Shown: positions 25,616 to 37,215, counted from the stretch's first letter. The stretch: DNA of 46,150 nt from Bacillota bacterium (GCA_029097145.1 JAQXNC010000033.1:1-46150); one strand, 5' to 3'. Notes: a model not told the origin generated them from the sequence alone. Program-made: numbers and translations.

Positions 25616-26395
25616 TTATTTATTAATAGCCAAACCAACAGAATATACTACTTTATTTTTATCCTGATATGAGAAATAAATTCTGCCGGTTATATCCTCA
25701 ATACCACCATGATTTACCATATAATCAATCAGTGGCTTTAGCTCTTCCATCGTAAAACTTGTCACATCTTCCTTTTCAAACATATACTGAATCAGGGAAT
25801 GACGCCCAATATAAGTCATAGATTCGCTAAGATCAAGTTGCAGAAGTTCTCGATTGATATCAAGGATTCCATATCCAATAGTAACAGAAGGTTTATTATT
25901 CAAAATACTCTCTTTAGGTATTTTAATCGCTGTATAAGTATAAGGCATATTATCTGAAAGAATCTTTACATCTTTATAATTAATACTATCCTGTGATACA
26001 TCATCGCCAAAAGTATATACAATATATTGTCCATAAAAATCTTCAAATACTTTGGTTTTGTTCTTACTGACAGTATCATCCACATATGATTTGATAGTCA
26101 TATAACGGTTAAGTTTTTTATTCAGTATATCGATTTCTTTATTCAACTTTTCAATATTGCCATCAATCCATAAAGAAAGATCTTCCTTTTGCATCTTCTC
26201 TCTTTCTTTTAATTCACCAATACTCATACCATAACTTCTAAGCATTTTAATACGATAAAGATCTATCGCATCACTCTTATCAAAGTCACGATAATTATTC
26301 TCACTTCGATTCTCCTTTAAAAGACATATATCATCATAATAACGAATATTACTCTCACTGATACCTGTTCTTTTTGCGAATTCCTTAATCTTCAT
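25616..26395 (-). CDS. MerR-family transcriptional regulator
   Basis: About 259 residues. The N terminus MKIKEFAKRTGISESNIRYYD is a MerR winged helix-turn-helix, followed by a long dimerisation coil (about residues 75-110) and a C-terminal domain of about 140 residues with no conserved Cys for metal or redox sensing, so it probably binds an organic ligand. Part of it (YTYTAIKIPKESI) may be GyrI-like. I start at ATG 26395; the ATG at 26422 would add nine residues not normal for the family. The operator-containing promoter of the flavin reductase follows directly, so its substrate or product may be the inducer. Confidence 0.85.
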   Translation of the reverse strand: MKIKEFAKRTGISESNIRYYDDICLLKENRSENNYRDFDKSDAIDLYRIKMLRSYGMSIGELKEREKMQKEDLSLWIDGNIEKLNKEIDILNKKLNRYMTIKSYVDDTVSKNKTKVFEDFYGQYIVYTFGDDVSQDSINYKDVKILSDNMPYTYTAIKIPKESILNNKPSVTIGYGILDINRELLQLDLSESMTYIGRHSLIQYMFEKEDVTSFTMEELKPLIDYMVNHGGIEDITGRIYFSYQDKNKVVYSVGLAINK

Positions 26396-26510
26396 ACCTG
26401 CTATATTAAAACATATAATCATAAGAATTAAAAGTGATTTTTTTCACATAATTCATGTTTTTATCTTTTCAGCGATATGTTAAACTAAAAAACAGAAAGA
26501 AGTTTATATT

Positions 26511-27440
26511 ATGATATACAATCTCAAAAGTTATAAAGAACTGATCGAAGGTTCTGAGAATAAAGCCATATTGTTGAATGATTCGAAACATATGGAAGTA
26601 TCAGCTTTTCATGTCAAAACCGGTGGAACACTGAGTATTAAATTTGACGAAGGTGAAGACTTTAAAAGAGATATCACAGTTGTCTATATCATTCTTAAGG
26701 GTAAGGTCGAAATTATTGAAGAAAAGGACTCCAAAATCGTTTCAGCTAACGAAGTATTCGTCTTACACCCAAAACACAATTACATCATTTCCATTAAAGA
26801 AGAATCAGATATTATCTGCATAACTAATGATGGTGGTGGTGATTTTGATAATGAACACTATGAACTGCTTGATATTATTAAAGAAGCCGAAGAAAATGAC
26901 GTCTATGTCAAAGGCCACAATTACCGTGTCAGTCGTTATTCAATCATGATCATGCAGTTACTTGATCCAAGTGATGACAATGATATCATGCGTCTGGCTT
27001 CTGGATTCCATGATATCGGTAAATCAAGACTGGATCCGGTCATTTTAAATAAAACAGGTAAACTGACTGATGAAGAGTTTGAACACATCAAAATGCATCC
27101 CGTATATTCATATGAGATACTTAAGGAACATATCGGTGAAAAAGTTGCCAGAATAGCCAGATGTCATCATGAAACACTTGACGGTTCTGGATATCCAGAT
27201 CATCTAAAGGGTGATGAAATACCTATTCAATCACAGGTTATCGCTATTGCTGATATCTTTGATGCCCTGACAACAGCCAGAAGCTATCGTGATGCCTTAT
27301 CATTTGAAAAGGCTCTTGAAATTATTCATGAAGATGTCAGAAGAAACCGTCTTAATAAAGAAGCTTATGAAGCCTTAAAAACATTGATTGAAAGAAAAAC
27401 AATTGTCGAAGGCCATGATAATACACTCCGCAAGGGATAA
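26511..27440 (+). CDS. Cupin-HD-GYP phosphodiesterase-like protein
   Basis: The 309-residue protein has an N-terminal cupin-like beta barrel (residues about 25-105, with HVKTGGTLSIKFD and EVFVLHPKHNYIISI) joined to an HD-GYP domain: HDIGK near 166, HHETLDGSGYP near 217-227, and DIFDALTTARSYRDAL. All HD and GYP residues are present, so it should be an active metal-dependent phosphodiesterase, on cyclic di-GMP or another nucleotide. The cupin may sense a ligand. No GGDEF cyclase is in the window. It is divergent from merR; an AGAAAGAAG ribosome site precedes the ATG. Confidence 0.82.
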   Translation: MIYNLKSYKELIEGSENKAILLNDSKHMEVSAFHVKTGGTLSIKFDEGEDFKRDITVVYIILKGKVEIIEEKDSKIVSANEVFVLHPKHNYIISIKEESDIICITNDGGGDFDNEHYELLDIIKEAEENDVYVKGHNYRVSRYSIMIMQLLDPSDDNDIMRLASGFHDIGKSRLDPVILNKTGKLTDEEFEHIKMHPVYSYEILKEHIGEKVARIARCHHETLDGSGYPDHLKGDEIPIQSQVIAIADIFDALTTARSYRDALSFEKALEIIHEDVRRNRLNKEAYEALKTLIERKTIVEGHDNTLRKG

Positions 27441-27441
27441 A

Positions 27442-27487
27442 AAACCAGAGAGTTGTTCAAATGAGAACTTCTCTCTGGTTTATTTTT
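27442..27487. terminator. Bidirectional terminator between HD-GYP gene and rpoC
   Basis: AAACCAGAGAG (27442-27452) pairs with CTCTCTGGTTT (27471-27481) over 11 bp, with a smaller inner stem. T-runs follow on both strands. Confidence 0.88.
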
Positions 27488-30400
27488 TTATTCTTCGTTT
27501 ACTGTATCTTCAGCATCGAAATCTTCATTATTACCAACTACTTCTTCAGGAAGACTTTCACTCTCTTCATGCTGTTTTTTAGCTGCTTCTCTGATTTCTT
27601 TAAGTTCAAGAGCTCTTTCTTCAATCTTAATTGTTGATTCTCTTTCAAACTTAGAACCAGTACCAGCTGGAATTAGCTTACCAATAATGACATTTTCCTT
27701 AAGACCCAGTAAATGGTCAACCTTGCCGTTTACTGCTGCATCAGTTAATACCTTAGTAGTTTCCTGGAATGAAGCAGCTGACAGGAATGAGTCAGTTTCA
27801 ACTGATGACTTAGAAATACCAAGCAGGATAGGACCAAACTTAGCAGGAGTCTTGAATTCTCTTAATAATCCATCATTGATTGCAGTGATACGTCTTACAG
27901 ATAATGTCTGACCTACACTTAATCCAGAATCACCAGATTCAAGCACAACAACTTTCTTAAGCATCTGTTTGATAATAACTTCAATATGCTTATCTGAGAT
28001 ATCAATACCCTGTACAGAATATACCTTCTTAACTTCTTTTAAGATGTAGTTCTGAACAGCCTGTACACCAGCAATTTCAATCAGTTCCTTAGGATCGATA
28101 TGACCTTCAGTTAACTTATCTCCAGCCTTAACCTTAGATCCAACCTTTAGCCAAGGACGAATTGTTGATGACATATTACATTTATGTTCAATAGATTCCT
28201 TATCATTAGAAATAACAATTGAGAATCCAGAACGGTTTTCAAGTTCTTCAATTGATGTGATTTCACCATCAATCTTAGACAGTAATGCAGGATGTTTAGG
28301 ACGACGTGCTTCGAACAGTTCTTCAACACGTGGTAAACCTTGAGTAATATCTCCATCGTTACCAGATGCAACACCACCAGTATGGAATGTACGCATTGTT
28401 AACTGAGTACCAGGTTCACCGATTGACTGTGCTGCCATAATACCGATAGCTTCACCATTTTCAACAACCTTACCAGTTGCCATGTTGCGGCCATAACACT
28501 TACGGCAGATACCAGTCTTACAGTTACATGTAAATGTATTTCTGATATATACACCCTTGATTCCAGCATTGACAATCGCTTTAGCCTTGAGTTCATCGAT
28601 AAATTCTTCTGCTTCAACCAGTACTTCACCAGTTTCAGGATGAGTTACCGTTTCCTTAGCGAAGCGTCCAACAATACGATCAAATAATCCTTCAATCTTA
28701 TTGTTATCCTTGATATCGATGATATCTTCGACATAGTAGCCTCTATCTGTATGACAGTCATCTTCTGAGATGATGACATCCTGACCAACATCGACAAGAC
28801 GTCTTGTCAGATAACCAGATTCAGCTGTCTTTAAGGCAGTATCTGTTAAACCTTTACGCACACCATGTGTTGAAATAAAGAATTCAGATACATTCAGACC
28901 TTCACGGAATGAAGAATAGATAGGAACCTCAATAATTGATGGCTGATATTCCTTCTTAGACTTAGACTGTGTAGGACGACCCATCAGACCACGCATACCA
29001 GCCAGCTGAGTAAAGTGAGACTTGTTACCACGGGCACCAGATACAGCCATCATATTGATAGGTGACTTTCTTGGCAGATTAGCCATTACTTCATCACCAA
29101 TGACATCCTTAGTATCAGCCCACAGTTTAGAGAAGTGTTTTTCCCATTCAGGTGGAGTCAGTAAACCTCTCTTTAACAGGTTCTGTAATACATCAGCCTT
29201 TTCTTTAGCTTCTGCGACATATTTTTCTTTATTAGGTGCGACATTGATATCAGATAATGATACTGTCATACCTGCAACAGTTGAATATTCAAAACCAAGG
29301 TCTTTGATACTATCAAGGATATCACTTGAACCTTCTGTACGATAACGGTTGAAGACTTCAGCGATTACACTTGATAGATCTTTCTTCTTGAACTCAGGTC
29401 TGATTGGCTGAGCCTTGATATATTCCTTGATATTTGTACCTAATTCAACGAAGTCACTATCTGGAGTAGCCTTCAGATTTTCAAAGCTTACAGAGTTAAT
29501 GTAAGGGAAATCATGAGGGAACTTATCATTGAAAATAAGTTTACCGATAGTTGTGATAAGGTACATGTTGTTTTGTTTTTCTGTGAAGCATGTCTTACCT
29601 AATGATGATGCGATAATTGCGATACGTGTATGCAGGTGAACCTGCTTGTTGTTGTAGGCAAGTAAAGCTTCATTAAAGTCTTTATAGACATGACCTTCAT
29701 TATCACCAAATCTGTGCCACATTTCAGCTGCTTCATCATCACCTAATGTAGACAAGAACTCAGCTTTTTCATAGAATTCTTCAGCTTTTTCTTCCATATT
29801 CAGATAGAAGTTACCAAGAACCATATCCTGTGATGGTGTAACGATAGGTTTACCATCCTTAGGACCAAGGATATTGTTACTTGCAAGCATCAGAACTTCA
29901 GCTTCAGCACGAGCCTTTTCTGATAATGGTAAATGCACAGCCATCTGGTCACCATCGAAGTCGGCGTTAAATGCAGTACATACAAGTGGATGTAGACGGA
30001 TAGCACGTCCTTCAACTAGTTTAGGTTTGAAAGCCTGAATACCTAAACGGTGTAATGTAGGCGCACGGTTTAAGAATACTGGATGATTATCCATTACCTG
30101 TTCTAAGGCATCCCAAATCTGTGGGTCGAGACGATCAATCATCTTTTCAGCATTCTTAGGGTTAGTAGCCAGTTCACGGTTTACAATCTCATTAATTACA
30201 AATGGTTTGTATAACTGAATAGCCATTTCACGTGGAATACCACACTGATACATCTTGAGGTTAGGTCCAACTGCAATTACTGAACGTCCTGAGAAGTCAA
30301 CACGCTTACCTAAAAGGTTCTGTCTGAAACGACCCTGTTTACCCTTTAAGCTATGAGATAATGACTTTAAGACACGGTTACCTGCACCCTTGATAGGAGC

Positions 30401-31306
30401 ACTACGACGACCATTATCAATTAATGCATCTACAGCTTCCTGCAACATACGTTTTTCGTTTTGTACAATGATAGCTGGGGTACCAATCTCAAGCAGTTTC
30501 TTTAATCGGTTATTACGAGTAATAACACGACGATATAAATCATTTAAATCTGATGTTGCAAAACGGCCACCATCCAGCTGCAACATAGGTCTTAAATCAG
30601 GTGGAATAACTGGTAATACAGTTAAAATCATCCATTCTGGTTTATTGTCTGATTCAATGAAGGCATTAACAGTTTCAAGACGCTTGATAAGTTTCTTACG
30701 CTTGTCACCCTGAGCTTTTTCAAGTTCAAAGATAATCTGTTCTTTTTCCTTTAAGACATCAACCTGTTCCAGTAATACTCTGATGGCTTCAGCACCAGTC
30801 TGAGCCTTGAATTTGCCTTCACCATATAAAATACGGTTTTCACGATATTCTCTTTCAGATAATATCTGCTTATACTGCAACTTTGTATCGCCTGGATCAG
30901 TAATAATCCAAGATACAAAGTATACAATCTCTTCAAGAGCTTTTGGTGGAATATTAAGCAGTAATCCCATGCGTGATGGAATACCCTTCAGATACCAGAT
31001 ATGTGCTACTGGTGCAGCTAATGAGATATGACCCATTCTTTCTCTTCTGACAGAAGATTTAGTAATTTCTACACCACAACGGTCACATACAACGCCCTTA
31101 TATCTGACTTTCTTATATTTTCCACAATAACATTCCCAGTCTTTCTGAGGACCGAAGATTCTTTCACAGAACAGTCCATCTCTTTCAGGTTTCTGAGAAC
31201 GATAGTTAATAGTTTCAGGTTTTGTAACTTCACCATGAGACCATTCAAGAATTCTTTCAGGAGATGCAAGTCCAACTTGCAAAGCTTCAAATTGTTTATT
31301 TGCCAT
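27488..31306 (-). CDS. rpoC: DNA-directed RNA polymerase beta' subunit
   Basis: This 1272-residue protein is the second large catalytic subunit. It has the N-terminal zinc finger ([20 protein letters not shown]), the active-site triad [12 protein letters not shown] binding Mg2+, a second Cys set ([13 protein letters not shown]), and [13 protein letters not shown]. It is somewhat longer than the B. subtilis protein and ends in an acidic tail. It follows rpoB by 13 bases and ends at a strong terminator shared with the converging HD-GYP gene. Confidence 0.98.
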   Translation of the reverse strand: MANKQFEALQVGLASPERILEWSHGEVTKPETINYRSQKPERDGLFCERIFGPQKDWECYCGKYKKVRYKGVVCDRCGVEITKSSVRRERMGHISLAAPVAHIWYLKGIPSRMGLLLNIPPKALEEIVYFVSWIITDPGDTKLQYKQILSEREYRENRILYGEGKFKAQTGAEAIRVLLEQVDVLKEKEQIIFELEKAQGDKRKKLIKRLETVNAFIESDNKPEWMILTVLPVIPPDLRPMLQLDGGRFATSDLNDLYRRVITRNNRLKKLLEIGTPAIIVQNEKRMLQEAVDALIDNGRRSAPIKGAGNRVLKSLSHSLKGKQGRFRQNLLGKRVDFSGRSVIAVGPNLKMYQCGIPREMAIQLYKPFVINEIVNRELATNPKNAEKMIDRLDPQIWDALEQVMDNHPVFLNRAPTLHRLGIQAFKPKLVEGRAIRLHPLVCTAFNADFDGDQMAVHLPLSEKARAEAEVLMLASNNILGPKDGKPIVTPSQDMVLGNFYLNMEEKAEEFYEKAEFLSTLGDDEAAEMWHRFGDNEGHVYKDFNEALLAYNNKQVHLHTRIAIIASSLGKTCFTEKQNNMYLITTIGKLIFNDKFPHDFPYINSVSFENLKATPDSDFVELGTNIKEYIKAQPIRPEFKKKDLSSVIAEVFNRYRTEGSSDILDSIKDLGFEYSTVAGMTVSLSDINVAPNKEKYVAEAKEKADVLQNLLKRGLLTPPEWEKHFSKLWADTKDVIGDEVMANLPRKSPINMMAVSGARGNKSHFTQLAGMRGLMGRPTQSKSKKEYQPSIIEVPIYSSFREGLNVSEFFISTHGVRKGLTDTALKTAESGYLTRRLVDVGQDVIISEDDCHTDRGYYVEDIIDIKDNNKIEGLFDRIVGRFAKETVTHPETGEVLVEAEEFIDELKAKAIVNAGIKGVYIRNTFTCNCKTGICRKCYGRNMATGKVVENGEAIGIMAAQSIGEPGTQLTMRTFHTGGVASGNDGDITQGLPRVEELFEARRPKHPALLSKIDGEITSIEELENRSGFSIVISNDKESIEHKCNMSSTIRPWLKVGSKVKAGDKLTEGHIDPKELIEIAGVQAVQNYILKEVKKVYSVQGIDISDKHIEVIIKQMLKKVVVLESGDSGLSVGQTLSVRRITAINDGLLREFKTPAKFGPILLGISKSSVETDSFLSAASFQETTKVLTDAAVNGKVDHLLGLKENVIIGKLIPAGTGSKFERESTIKIEERALELKEIREAAKKQHEESESLPEEVVGNNEDFDAEDTVNEE

Positions 31307-31319
31307 TTATTTCTCCTTC

Positions 31320-34300
31320 CTATTCTTCATCATAGTCACCAAAGCCACTTACTGCAGCTTCAACAACTTCTTCATCACTTTCGGCATCCTTAATAGTTAA
31401 GCCATCATATTCAGCAACTTCTTCAGTTTCAGCTACTGGCAGATCTTCATCATCACCTGTTTCAGATAACTGGATTTCATTGCCCTGACCATCTAACATT
31501 CTGACATCGATAGCTAATGCCTGTAATTCATGTTTCAGAACCTTGAATGATTCAGGTAAACCTGGTTCAGGAATATCCTTACCCTTAATGATAGCTTCAT
31601 AAGTCTTAGTACGTCCGTTAACGTCATCAGACTTAACTGTCAGGATTTCTTCAAGAGTATGAGCAGCACCATATGCTTCTAGAGCCCAAACTTCCATTTC
31701 ACCAAATCTCTGACCACCATTTTGTGCCTTACCACCAAGTGGCTGCTGAGTTACTAATGAATATGGACCTGTTGCACGGGCATGCAGTTTATCATCAACC
31801 ATGTGTGCCAGCTTGATCATATACATGACACCAACAGAGATTCTCTCATCATATGGTTCACCAGTAGAACCATCACGTAAGACAATCTTACCATCATCAG
31901 TAGTTTCAGCTTCCTTCATGATAGCTTTTAACTCATCATTTGAAATACCATCAAATACTGGAGTAGCGAACTTAACACCAAGTTTCTTAGCTGCAAAGCC
32001 CAGATGAATTTCCAGTACCTGTCCGATATTCATACGTGAAGGTACACCGAATGGATTTAACATAATATCTACTGGAGTTCCATCTGGCATAAATGGCATA
32101 TCTTCAACTGGCAGGATCTTAGAAATAACACCCTTATTACCATGACGACCAGCCATCTTATCACCTTCAGAAATCTTACGTTTCTGAACGATATATACCT
32201 TAACTACTGATGTAACACCAGGATTTAATTCATAACCATCAGCACGATTGAAGATACGTACTGAATGAACAATACCAGCACCTCCATGAGGAACTCTTAA
32301 AGAGTTATCTCTAACTTCATGAGACTTCTCACCAAAGATTGCCAGTAACAGTTTTTCTTCTGGAGATGCATCGCTTTGTCCCTTAGGTGTTACTTTACCA
32401 ACCAGGATATCGCCTTCCTTAACTTCTGCACCTACCATAATAATTCCGCGACCATCCAGATTTCTGCATGCAGCATCTGAAACGTTTGGAATATCACGAG
32501 TGATTTCTTCACTACCTAATTTAGTATTACGACATTCAATACTGTATTCATCAATATGAACTGAAGTATAAACATCGTCTTTAACCATTCTTTCAGACAT
32601 GATAATAGCGTCTTCATAGTTATAACCATGCCATGTCATGAAGGCAATTGTAACATTTTGACCTAAAGCCAGTTCACCATTATCCATTGAAGGACCATCA
32701 GCAATCACATCACCAGCCTTAACCATTTCACCTTTAGATACAATAGGACGATGGTTAATGCATGTGCTGGCATTACTTCTTGTGAACTTCTCTAAATCAT
32801 ATGTATGTTCACCTTCTTCATCTGCGATAACAATCTGCATTGCATCAACATAAGTAACCTTACCTGTATGTTTAGATACAACACCAGAACCACTATCCTT
32901 GGCAATACGTGATTCAATACCAGTTCCAACAAATGGGCTGTGTGGATTTAATAGAGGTACTGCCTGACGCTGCATGTTGGCACCCATTAAGGCACGAGAT
33001 GCGTCATCGTTTTCAAGGAATGGGATACAAGCTGCCGCTACAGATACAATCTGTTTTGGAGAAACGTCGGCTAATTCAACTTCTTCTCTTGGAGCCAGAA
33101 TTGTTTCACCAGCTTTTCTTGCGACAACCTGTTCATTGATGAGTTTTCCGTCAACTACTTCGTTCGCCTGAGCGATGAGGTAGTCAGCTTCTTCATCTGC
33201 AGATAAATAAATATAATCTTCTGTAACTGTACCGTCAGCTAAAACCTTACGATATGGAGTCTGAATGAAACCATATTCATTAACCTTAGCATAAGAAGTG
33301 AGATATGAGATCAGACCGATATTCTGACCTTCAGGTGTCTCAATTGGACAGATACGACCATAGTGTGAGTTATGTACGTCACGAACTTCATATGAAGCTC
33401 TTTCTCTTGTTAAACCACCAGGTCCAAGAGCACTGATACGACGTTTGTTTGTTAATTCAGCAAGAGGATTCTGCTGGTCCATAAACTGTGACAGCTGTGA
33501 ACTTGAGAAGAATTCCTTAATTGCTCCACTTAATGGACGGATATTAGTTAAAGTCTTAGGTGTAGCTGTTTCGAGATCAACGATTGACATCTTTTCCTTA
33601 ACAGCCTTTTCCATACGGCTTAAACCAATTCTGAACTGGTTTTGAATCAGTTCACCAACAGTTCTGATACGACGGTTACCCAACTGGTCAATATCATCTG
33701 TTGAACCAATACCATCAAGCATTGATAATGTATAGCTATAGAAAGCTATCATATCAGACATTGTGATACATTTCTTCTGGTTAAGTGGATCAATACCAAT
33801 CAGTTTGATAGTATGTTCACTATCCTTAGGATGTGCTACTGTCATTACCTGGCAGGCATTACCAACAAGCCAAGCAGTAACTTCAGTCTCATTTACAAGA
33901 CTTAAAAGTTTGCCTTCGTTATCCATACTTAACATGTATGTATCTGTATCAGGAATATAACGTGGAATAGCCAGTTCATCATCAAATCTCACATCTTCTC
34001 CATCCACAGTCAGACGACCTAAGACAAATAATCTCTGTCCATAGTCGATAACACCACGGAAGTTAGCAGCCGTAAGTTTAACTTCTTCAGCTATAATCGC
34101 ACTATATATCTTTACTTCCTTAACTTCTTTTGACAGTCTTTCAATATCTGTCATAGTTAAGACAGTACCTGTTTCATAGAACATATCGCTCAGTTCTACA
34201 TCATTCGCAAGTATTCTGCCCTTAAGCGCCAGTTTGTCATCTGTTGAGACATTAACGGTTACAGGGTGAGAGAATGAATGATTGAATGGGAATGCATGTA

Positions 34301-35447
34301 CATGTGTACCCTTAGTCAGTTCTTCTCTTAATACATTACGTTCCTTCTTAGAGATAAATGTACCTGCTTCGTATAAAACAGTTCCATCTGCCTTTAAGAT
34401 ATCTTCTTTGATAATGTTATTTTCCATTCTGTCAATAACATTCAGTTTCTTGTTTAACTTATAGCGTCCTGCCTTGGTCAGATCATATTTCTTCTGATCA
34501 AAGAATTTCGCATTCATCAGGTTGACAGCACCATCCATTGTAGGAACTTCATCTGACTTCTGATTTTCATACATCATGATCAAAGAATCTTTGGTTGTCT
34601 TTGCCTTATCAGCCTGTAAAGTATTGGTGATTTCTTCATAACCACCGAAGAATGAAGTATAGATAGCTTCATATATATTTAAAAATTCACGATCATCATT
34701 CTGGTTAATCAGATCATCGTAAACTGTTAAATTCATAGCCTTTAAAAGACTCTTAATACGGCTTACATCAAATGCATCTTCACCCTTTTCAAGGTCTAAT
34801 GAGAACCCAATAGCCTTAAAGAGAATAGTAGAAAGAATTTTACGTTTACGGTCAACGCTCATATTGAGTAGACGACCAGTATTAGTCTTCTTTTCATCAG
34901 TAACGAACTCAAGCCAAGTACCTCTACTTGGAATTAATTCATTGTCAAAAATCTCCTTACCAGTTTTTTCATCTGAAGCGATGTCAAAATAAGCACCAGG
35001 AGACCTTACGATTTGTGATACTATAACTCTTTCAGCACCATTAATGATAAATGTACCTGTTTCAGTCATCATTGGGAATTCACCTAAGAAGACTTCTTCA
35101 AACTTAGTGAAGACTTCACCGGTCTCTTCATTAATGATTTCAAGTTCCATTTTAGCTTTAAGAGGAGCTGCATAATTTACTTCACGGTATTTAGACTCTC
35201 TAACTGAATATTTTGGTTCACCAAATTCATAATCAATAAAATTCAGTCTGATATTACCGCTGTAGTTCTGAATTGGATAGATATCTTCAAATACCTCTTT
35301 AATTCCTTCTTCAACAAACCACTTAAAAGAGTCTGTCTGAATTTCTACAAGGTTAGGTAATTCAAGTTTACCACTAACCTTAGAGTAATCACGGCGAGTA
35401 GAATGTTTGCCCAATTCAACATTGTGATAAGTTTGTTTTTCTGTCAT
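31320..35447 (-). CDS. rpoB: DNA-directed RNA polymerase beta subunit
   Basis: The 1375-residue beta subunit is about 180 residues longer than that of B. subtilis. It keeps the rifampicin-pocket stretch [17 protein letters not shown] and following residues, [18 protein letters not shown], and the C-terminal [20 protein letters not shown] and GRHGNKG segments. Two oddities: Asn667 stands where E. coli has His526 (Asp516 and Ser531 equivalents are unchanged), and an extra block lies at about residues 455-533, before [16 protein letters not shown]. The C terminus has a long acidic tail. It is in the rplJ-rplL-rsmC-rpoB-rpoC operon. Confidence 0.98.
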   Translation of the reverse strand: MTEKQTYHNVELGKHSTRRDYSKVSGKLELPNLVEIQTDSFKWFVEEGIKEVFEDIYPIQNYSGNIRLNFIDYEFGEPKYSVRESKYREVNYAAPLKAKMELEIINEETGEVFTKFEEVFLGEFPMMTETGTFIINGAERVIVSQIVRSPGAYFDIASDEKTGKEIFDNELIPSRGTWLEFVTDEKKTNTGRLLNMSVDRKRKILSTILFKAIGFSLDLEKGEDAFDVSRIKSLLKAMNLTVYDDLINQNDDREFLNIYEAIYTSFFGGYEEITNTLQADKAKTTKDSLIMMYENQKSDEVPTMDGAVNLMNAKFFDQKKYDLTKAGRYKLNKKLNVIDRMENNIIKEDILKADGTVLYEAGTFISKKERNVLREELTKGTHVHAFPFNHSFSHPVTVNVSTDDKLALKGRILANDVELSDMFYETGTVLTMTDIERLSKEVKEVKIYSAIIAEEVKLTAANFRGVIDYGQRLFVLGRLTVDGEDVRFDDELAIPRYIPDTDTYMLSMDNEGKLLSLVNETEVTAWLVGNACQVMTVAHPKDSEHTIKLIGIDPLNQKKCITMSDMIAFYSYTLSMLDGIGSTDDIDQLGNRRIRTVGELIQNQFRIGLSRMEKAVKEKMSIVDLETATPKTLTNIRPLSGAIKEFFSSSQLSQFMDQQNPLAELTNKRRISALGPGGLTRERASYEVRDVHNSHYGRICPIETPEGQNIGLISYLTSYAKVNEYGFIQTPYRKVLADGTVTEDYIYLSADEEADYLIAQANEVVDGKLINEQVVARKAGETILAPREEVELADVSPKQIVSVAAACIPFLENDDASRALMGANMQRQAVPLLNPHSPFVGTGIESRIAKDSGSGVVSKHTGKVTYVDAMQIVIADEEGEHTYDLEKFTRSNASTCINHRPIVSKGEMVKAGDVIADGPSMDNGELALGQNVTIAFMTWHGYNYEDAIIMSERMVKDDVYTSVHIDEYSIECRNTKLGSEEITRDIPNVSDAACRNLDGRGIIMVGAEVKEGDILVGKVTPKGQSDASPEEKLLLAIFGEKSHEVRDNSLRVPHGGAGIVHSVRIFNRADGYELNPGVTSVVKVYIVQKRKISEGDKMAGRHGNKGVISKILPVEDMPFMPDGTPVDIMLNPFGVPSRMNIGQVLEIHLGFAAKKLGVKFATPVFDGISNDELKAIMKEAETTDDGKIVLRDGSTGEPYDERISVGVMYMIKLAHMVDDKLHARATGPYSLVTQQPLGGKAQNGGQRFGEMEVWALEAYGAAHTLEEILTVKSDDVNGRTKTYEAIIKGKDIPEPGLPESFKVLKHELQALAIDVRMLDGQGNEIQLSETGDDEDLPVAETEEVAEYDGLTIKDAESDEEVVEAAVSGFGDYDEE

Positions 35448-35481
35448 ATATGCGCCGTCCTTTCAAAAATATCGTGCAGAA

Positions 35482-36072
35482 TTATTTGGTTGCCTCAATT
35501 AACCAATGCTGGTCAATCCGATCGAGGACTTTAACTTCATTAAATAATTCTTTTAGTTTATTTAGACTTGACTTAGCACCATGTTTCTTTAAAATAACAA
35601 TATATAGATGTCCTCCATCTTTAAGGCACTGGTATGCTTTTTCATAGAGTCCAAATATAACCACTTTACCCGCTCTAATCGGCGGGTTTAAAATGATAGA
35701 ATCATATTGTCTATTTATAGTGCTGATATCGTCAGTCTGATATAAATTTATGCTGACATTGTTTTTCAGTGCATTCAATCTGGATAATTCAATCGCTCTT
35801 GAATTAACATCGACAAGATCAATAGTCGAATATTTGTGAAAACGTGCTAGGATAATCCCTACCACTCCATAACCACATCCAAGATCGAGTATATTTTCTC
35901 CAAGTGAAAGCTGATAAACACACTTGATTAATAAATAACTACCGTAATCAACGGAGTCTTTTGAAAAGACTCCATGATCACTAGTAAAGATAAATTCCTC
36001 ATTATCAAATGTATACTTAAATTCTTTCTTTTCGCTTTTCAGCATTGAATTGTCTGTATAATAATGAGTCAT
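35482..36072 (-). CDS. RsmC-like class I SAM-dependent methyltransferase (YbxB family)
   Basis: The 196-residue protein resembles the methyltransferase half of RsmC (16S rRNA G1207): DHGVFSKDSVDYGSYLL, the SAM loop ILDLGCGYGVVGIIL near residue 62, and catalytic ILNPPIRAGK near 129, where NPPIRAGK is the RsmC/RlmG signature. The same gene (ybxB) sits between rplL and rpoB in B. subtilis. An rRNA substrate is inferred from family and operon. Confidence 0.88.
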   Translation of the reverse strand: MTHYYTDNSMLKSEKKEFKYTFDNEEFIFTSDHGVFSKDSVDYGSYLLIKCVYQLSLGENILDLGCGYGVVGIILARFHKYSTIDLVDVNSRAIELSRLNALKNNVSINLYQTDDISTINRQYDSIILNPPIRAGKVVIFGLYEKAYQCLKDGGHLYIVILKKHGAKSSLNKLKELFNEVKVLDRIDQHWLIEATK

Positions 36073-36082
36073 TTTAATTTAA

Positions 36083-36451
36083 TTATTTAATTTCTACAAC
36101 TGCACCAGCGTCAACTAGCTTCTTCTTGATTTCTTCAGCTTCTTCTGCACTGATATTTTCCTTGATAGGGCTTGGGCACTTGTCAACTAAGCCTTTAGCT
36201 TCAACTAAACCAAGACCAGTTAATTCTCTAACAACCTTGATAACTCCAACTTTAGAAGCTCCAACTTCCTTAAGGATTACTGATACTTCTACTGGACCAG
36301 CTGCTTCTTCAACTGGTGCTGCTGCTACTGCTACTGGAGCTGCTGCTGTTACACCAAATTTTTCTTCGATTGCTTTTACTAATTCATTTAGTTCAAGAAT
36401 TGTTGCTTCTTCTAAGAATGCTAAGATATCTTCATGTGATAATTTTGCCAT
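36083..36451 (-). CDS. rplL: 50S ribosomal protein L7/L12
   Basis: This 122-residue stalk protein recruits elongation factors. It has the N-terminal dimer helices, an Ala/Pro/Val-rich hinge (about residues 37-53), and the conserved C-terminal domain [20 protein letters not shown]. It is bound in several copies by L10, encoded just upstream, and follows rplJ by 17 bases. Confidence 0.97.
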   Translation of the reverse strand: MAKLSHEDILAFLEEATILELNELVKAIEEKFGVTAAAPVAVAAAPVEEAAGPVEVSVILKEVGASKVGVIKVVRELTGLGLVEAKGLVDKCPSPIKENISAEEAEEIKKKLVDAGAVVEIK

Positions 36452-36468
36452 TTTAATTTTCCTCCTTA

Positions 36469-37008
36469 TTATTCGGCTGCAGCTTCTGGAGCTGCTTCTT
36501 CATTTGTTGCTGTTTCGCCTTCACCCTTCTTATCTGCAACTGCCTTAACAGCACATGCAAATGAACGAACTGGTGACTGTAAGCAACTTAACAGCATTGA
36601 TAACATACCTTCTCTGTTAGGTAGACTTGCAAGTTCCTTGATAGTGTTAATATCAACAACTTTGCCTTCAACGATACCGCTCTTTAATACTAAGTGTTCA
36701 TGCTTCTTTGCGAATTCTGCTAAAACTCTAGCAGGAGCTGTAGCGTCCTTTGAGAATGCAATCGCATTAGGACCCTTTAAAGCTTCCTTTAATTCGCCAT
36801 AACCGCAAGCGTCAACTGCTCTTTCAACCATTGAGTTCTTGTAAACCTTGAATTCAACGTTTTCTTTTCTTAAGTTACGACGTAACTCAGTTACTTCAGC
36901 AACACTTAAGCCACGGTATTCAACGACAACACTTGAGCTTGAATTTTTGATCTGTTCAGAAATTAAAGATACAAGTGCTTCCTTTTCGTTTAATACAGCT
37001 TGATTCAT
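36469..37008 (-). CDS. rplJ: 50S ribosomal protein L10
   Basis: L10 anchors the L7/L12 stalk to 23S rRNA and, with L12, represses its own operon by binding the leader. The 179-residue protein begins [20 protein letters not shown] and has [20 protein letters not shown]. The longer in-frame start (37071) would lie in the leader terminator and is rejected; ATG 37008 has AGAGGA ahead of it. The C-terminal tail, which binds L12, is Ala/Glu-rich. Confidence 0.96.
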   Translation of the reverse strand: MNQAVLNEKEALVSLISEQIKNSSSSVVVEYRGLSVAEVTELRRNLRKENVEFKVYKNSMVERAVDACGYGELKEALKGPNAIAFSKDATAPARVLAEFAKKHEHLVLKSGIVEGKVVDINTIKELASLPNREGMLSMLLSCLQSPVRSFACAVKAVADKKGEGETATNEEAAPEAAAE

Positions 37009-37152
37009 ATTGTTCCTCTTTCTAGCACAATATACACTTAAGTTATAAAAAACCTGCGCCTTAGACAGCACAGGTTTAAAAAATCATCATGATCTTTTAC
37101 CTCGGCAACATGATTAAGCTTCTAGCCGTTGCTGTCTATGGTATATTGATGC
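37009..37152 (-). promoter_or_regulatory. L10 leader with transcription attenuator
   Basis: The leader from about 37152 carries the L10(L12) binding core: AGACAGCAACGGC (37127-37139 region), a linker, and TGTTGCCGAGG (37100-37110), as in described L10 leaders. Downstream, AAACCTGTGC and GCGCAGGTTT (37050-37077) form a terminator followed by TTTTAT. The GCTGTCTA inside that hairpin is exactly complementary to TAGACAGC of the binding core, so two exclusive folds exist: antiterminator when free, terminator when L10 holds the core. Confidence 0.85.
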
Positions 37153-37158
37153 CTTGAT

Positions 37159-37188
37159 ATTATACATCAATCAAATCTTACGATGCAA
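37159..37188 (-). promoter_or_regulatory. rplJ operon promoter
   Basis: TTGCAT (37183-37188), an 18-base spacer and TATAAT (37159-37164) on the minus strand. Transcription should begin near 37152. It drives rplJ-rplL-rsmC-rpoB-rpoC. Confidence 0.75.
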
Positions 37189-37215
37189 GATAATTCTTAT
37201 TTTTTGTGTTATTTT

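Noticed and set aside
37009-37071. Longer start for rplJ
   Set aside because: The extra 21 residues are encoded by the leader and terminator hairpin and are absent from L10 proteins.
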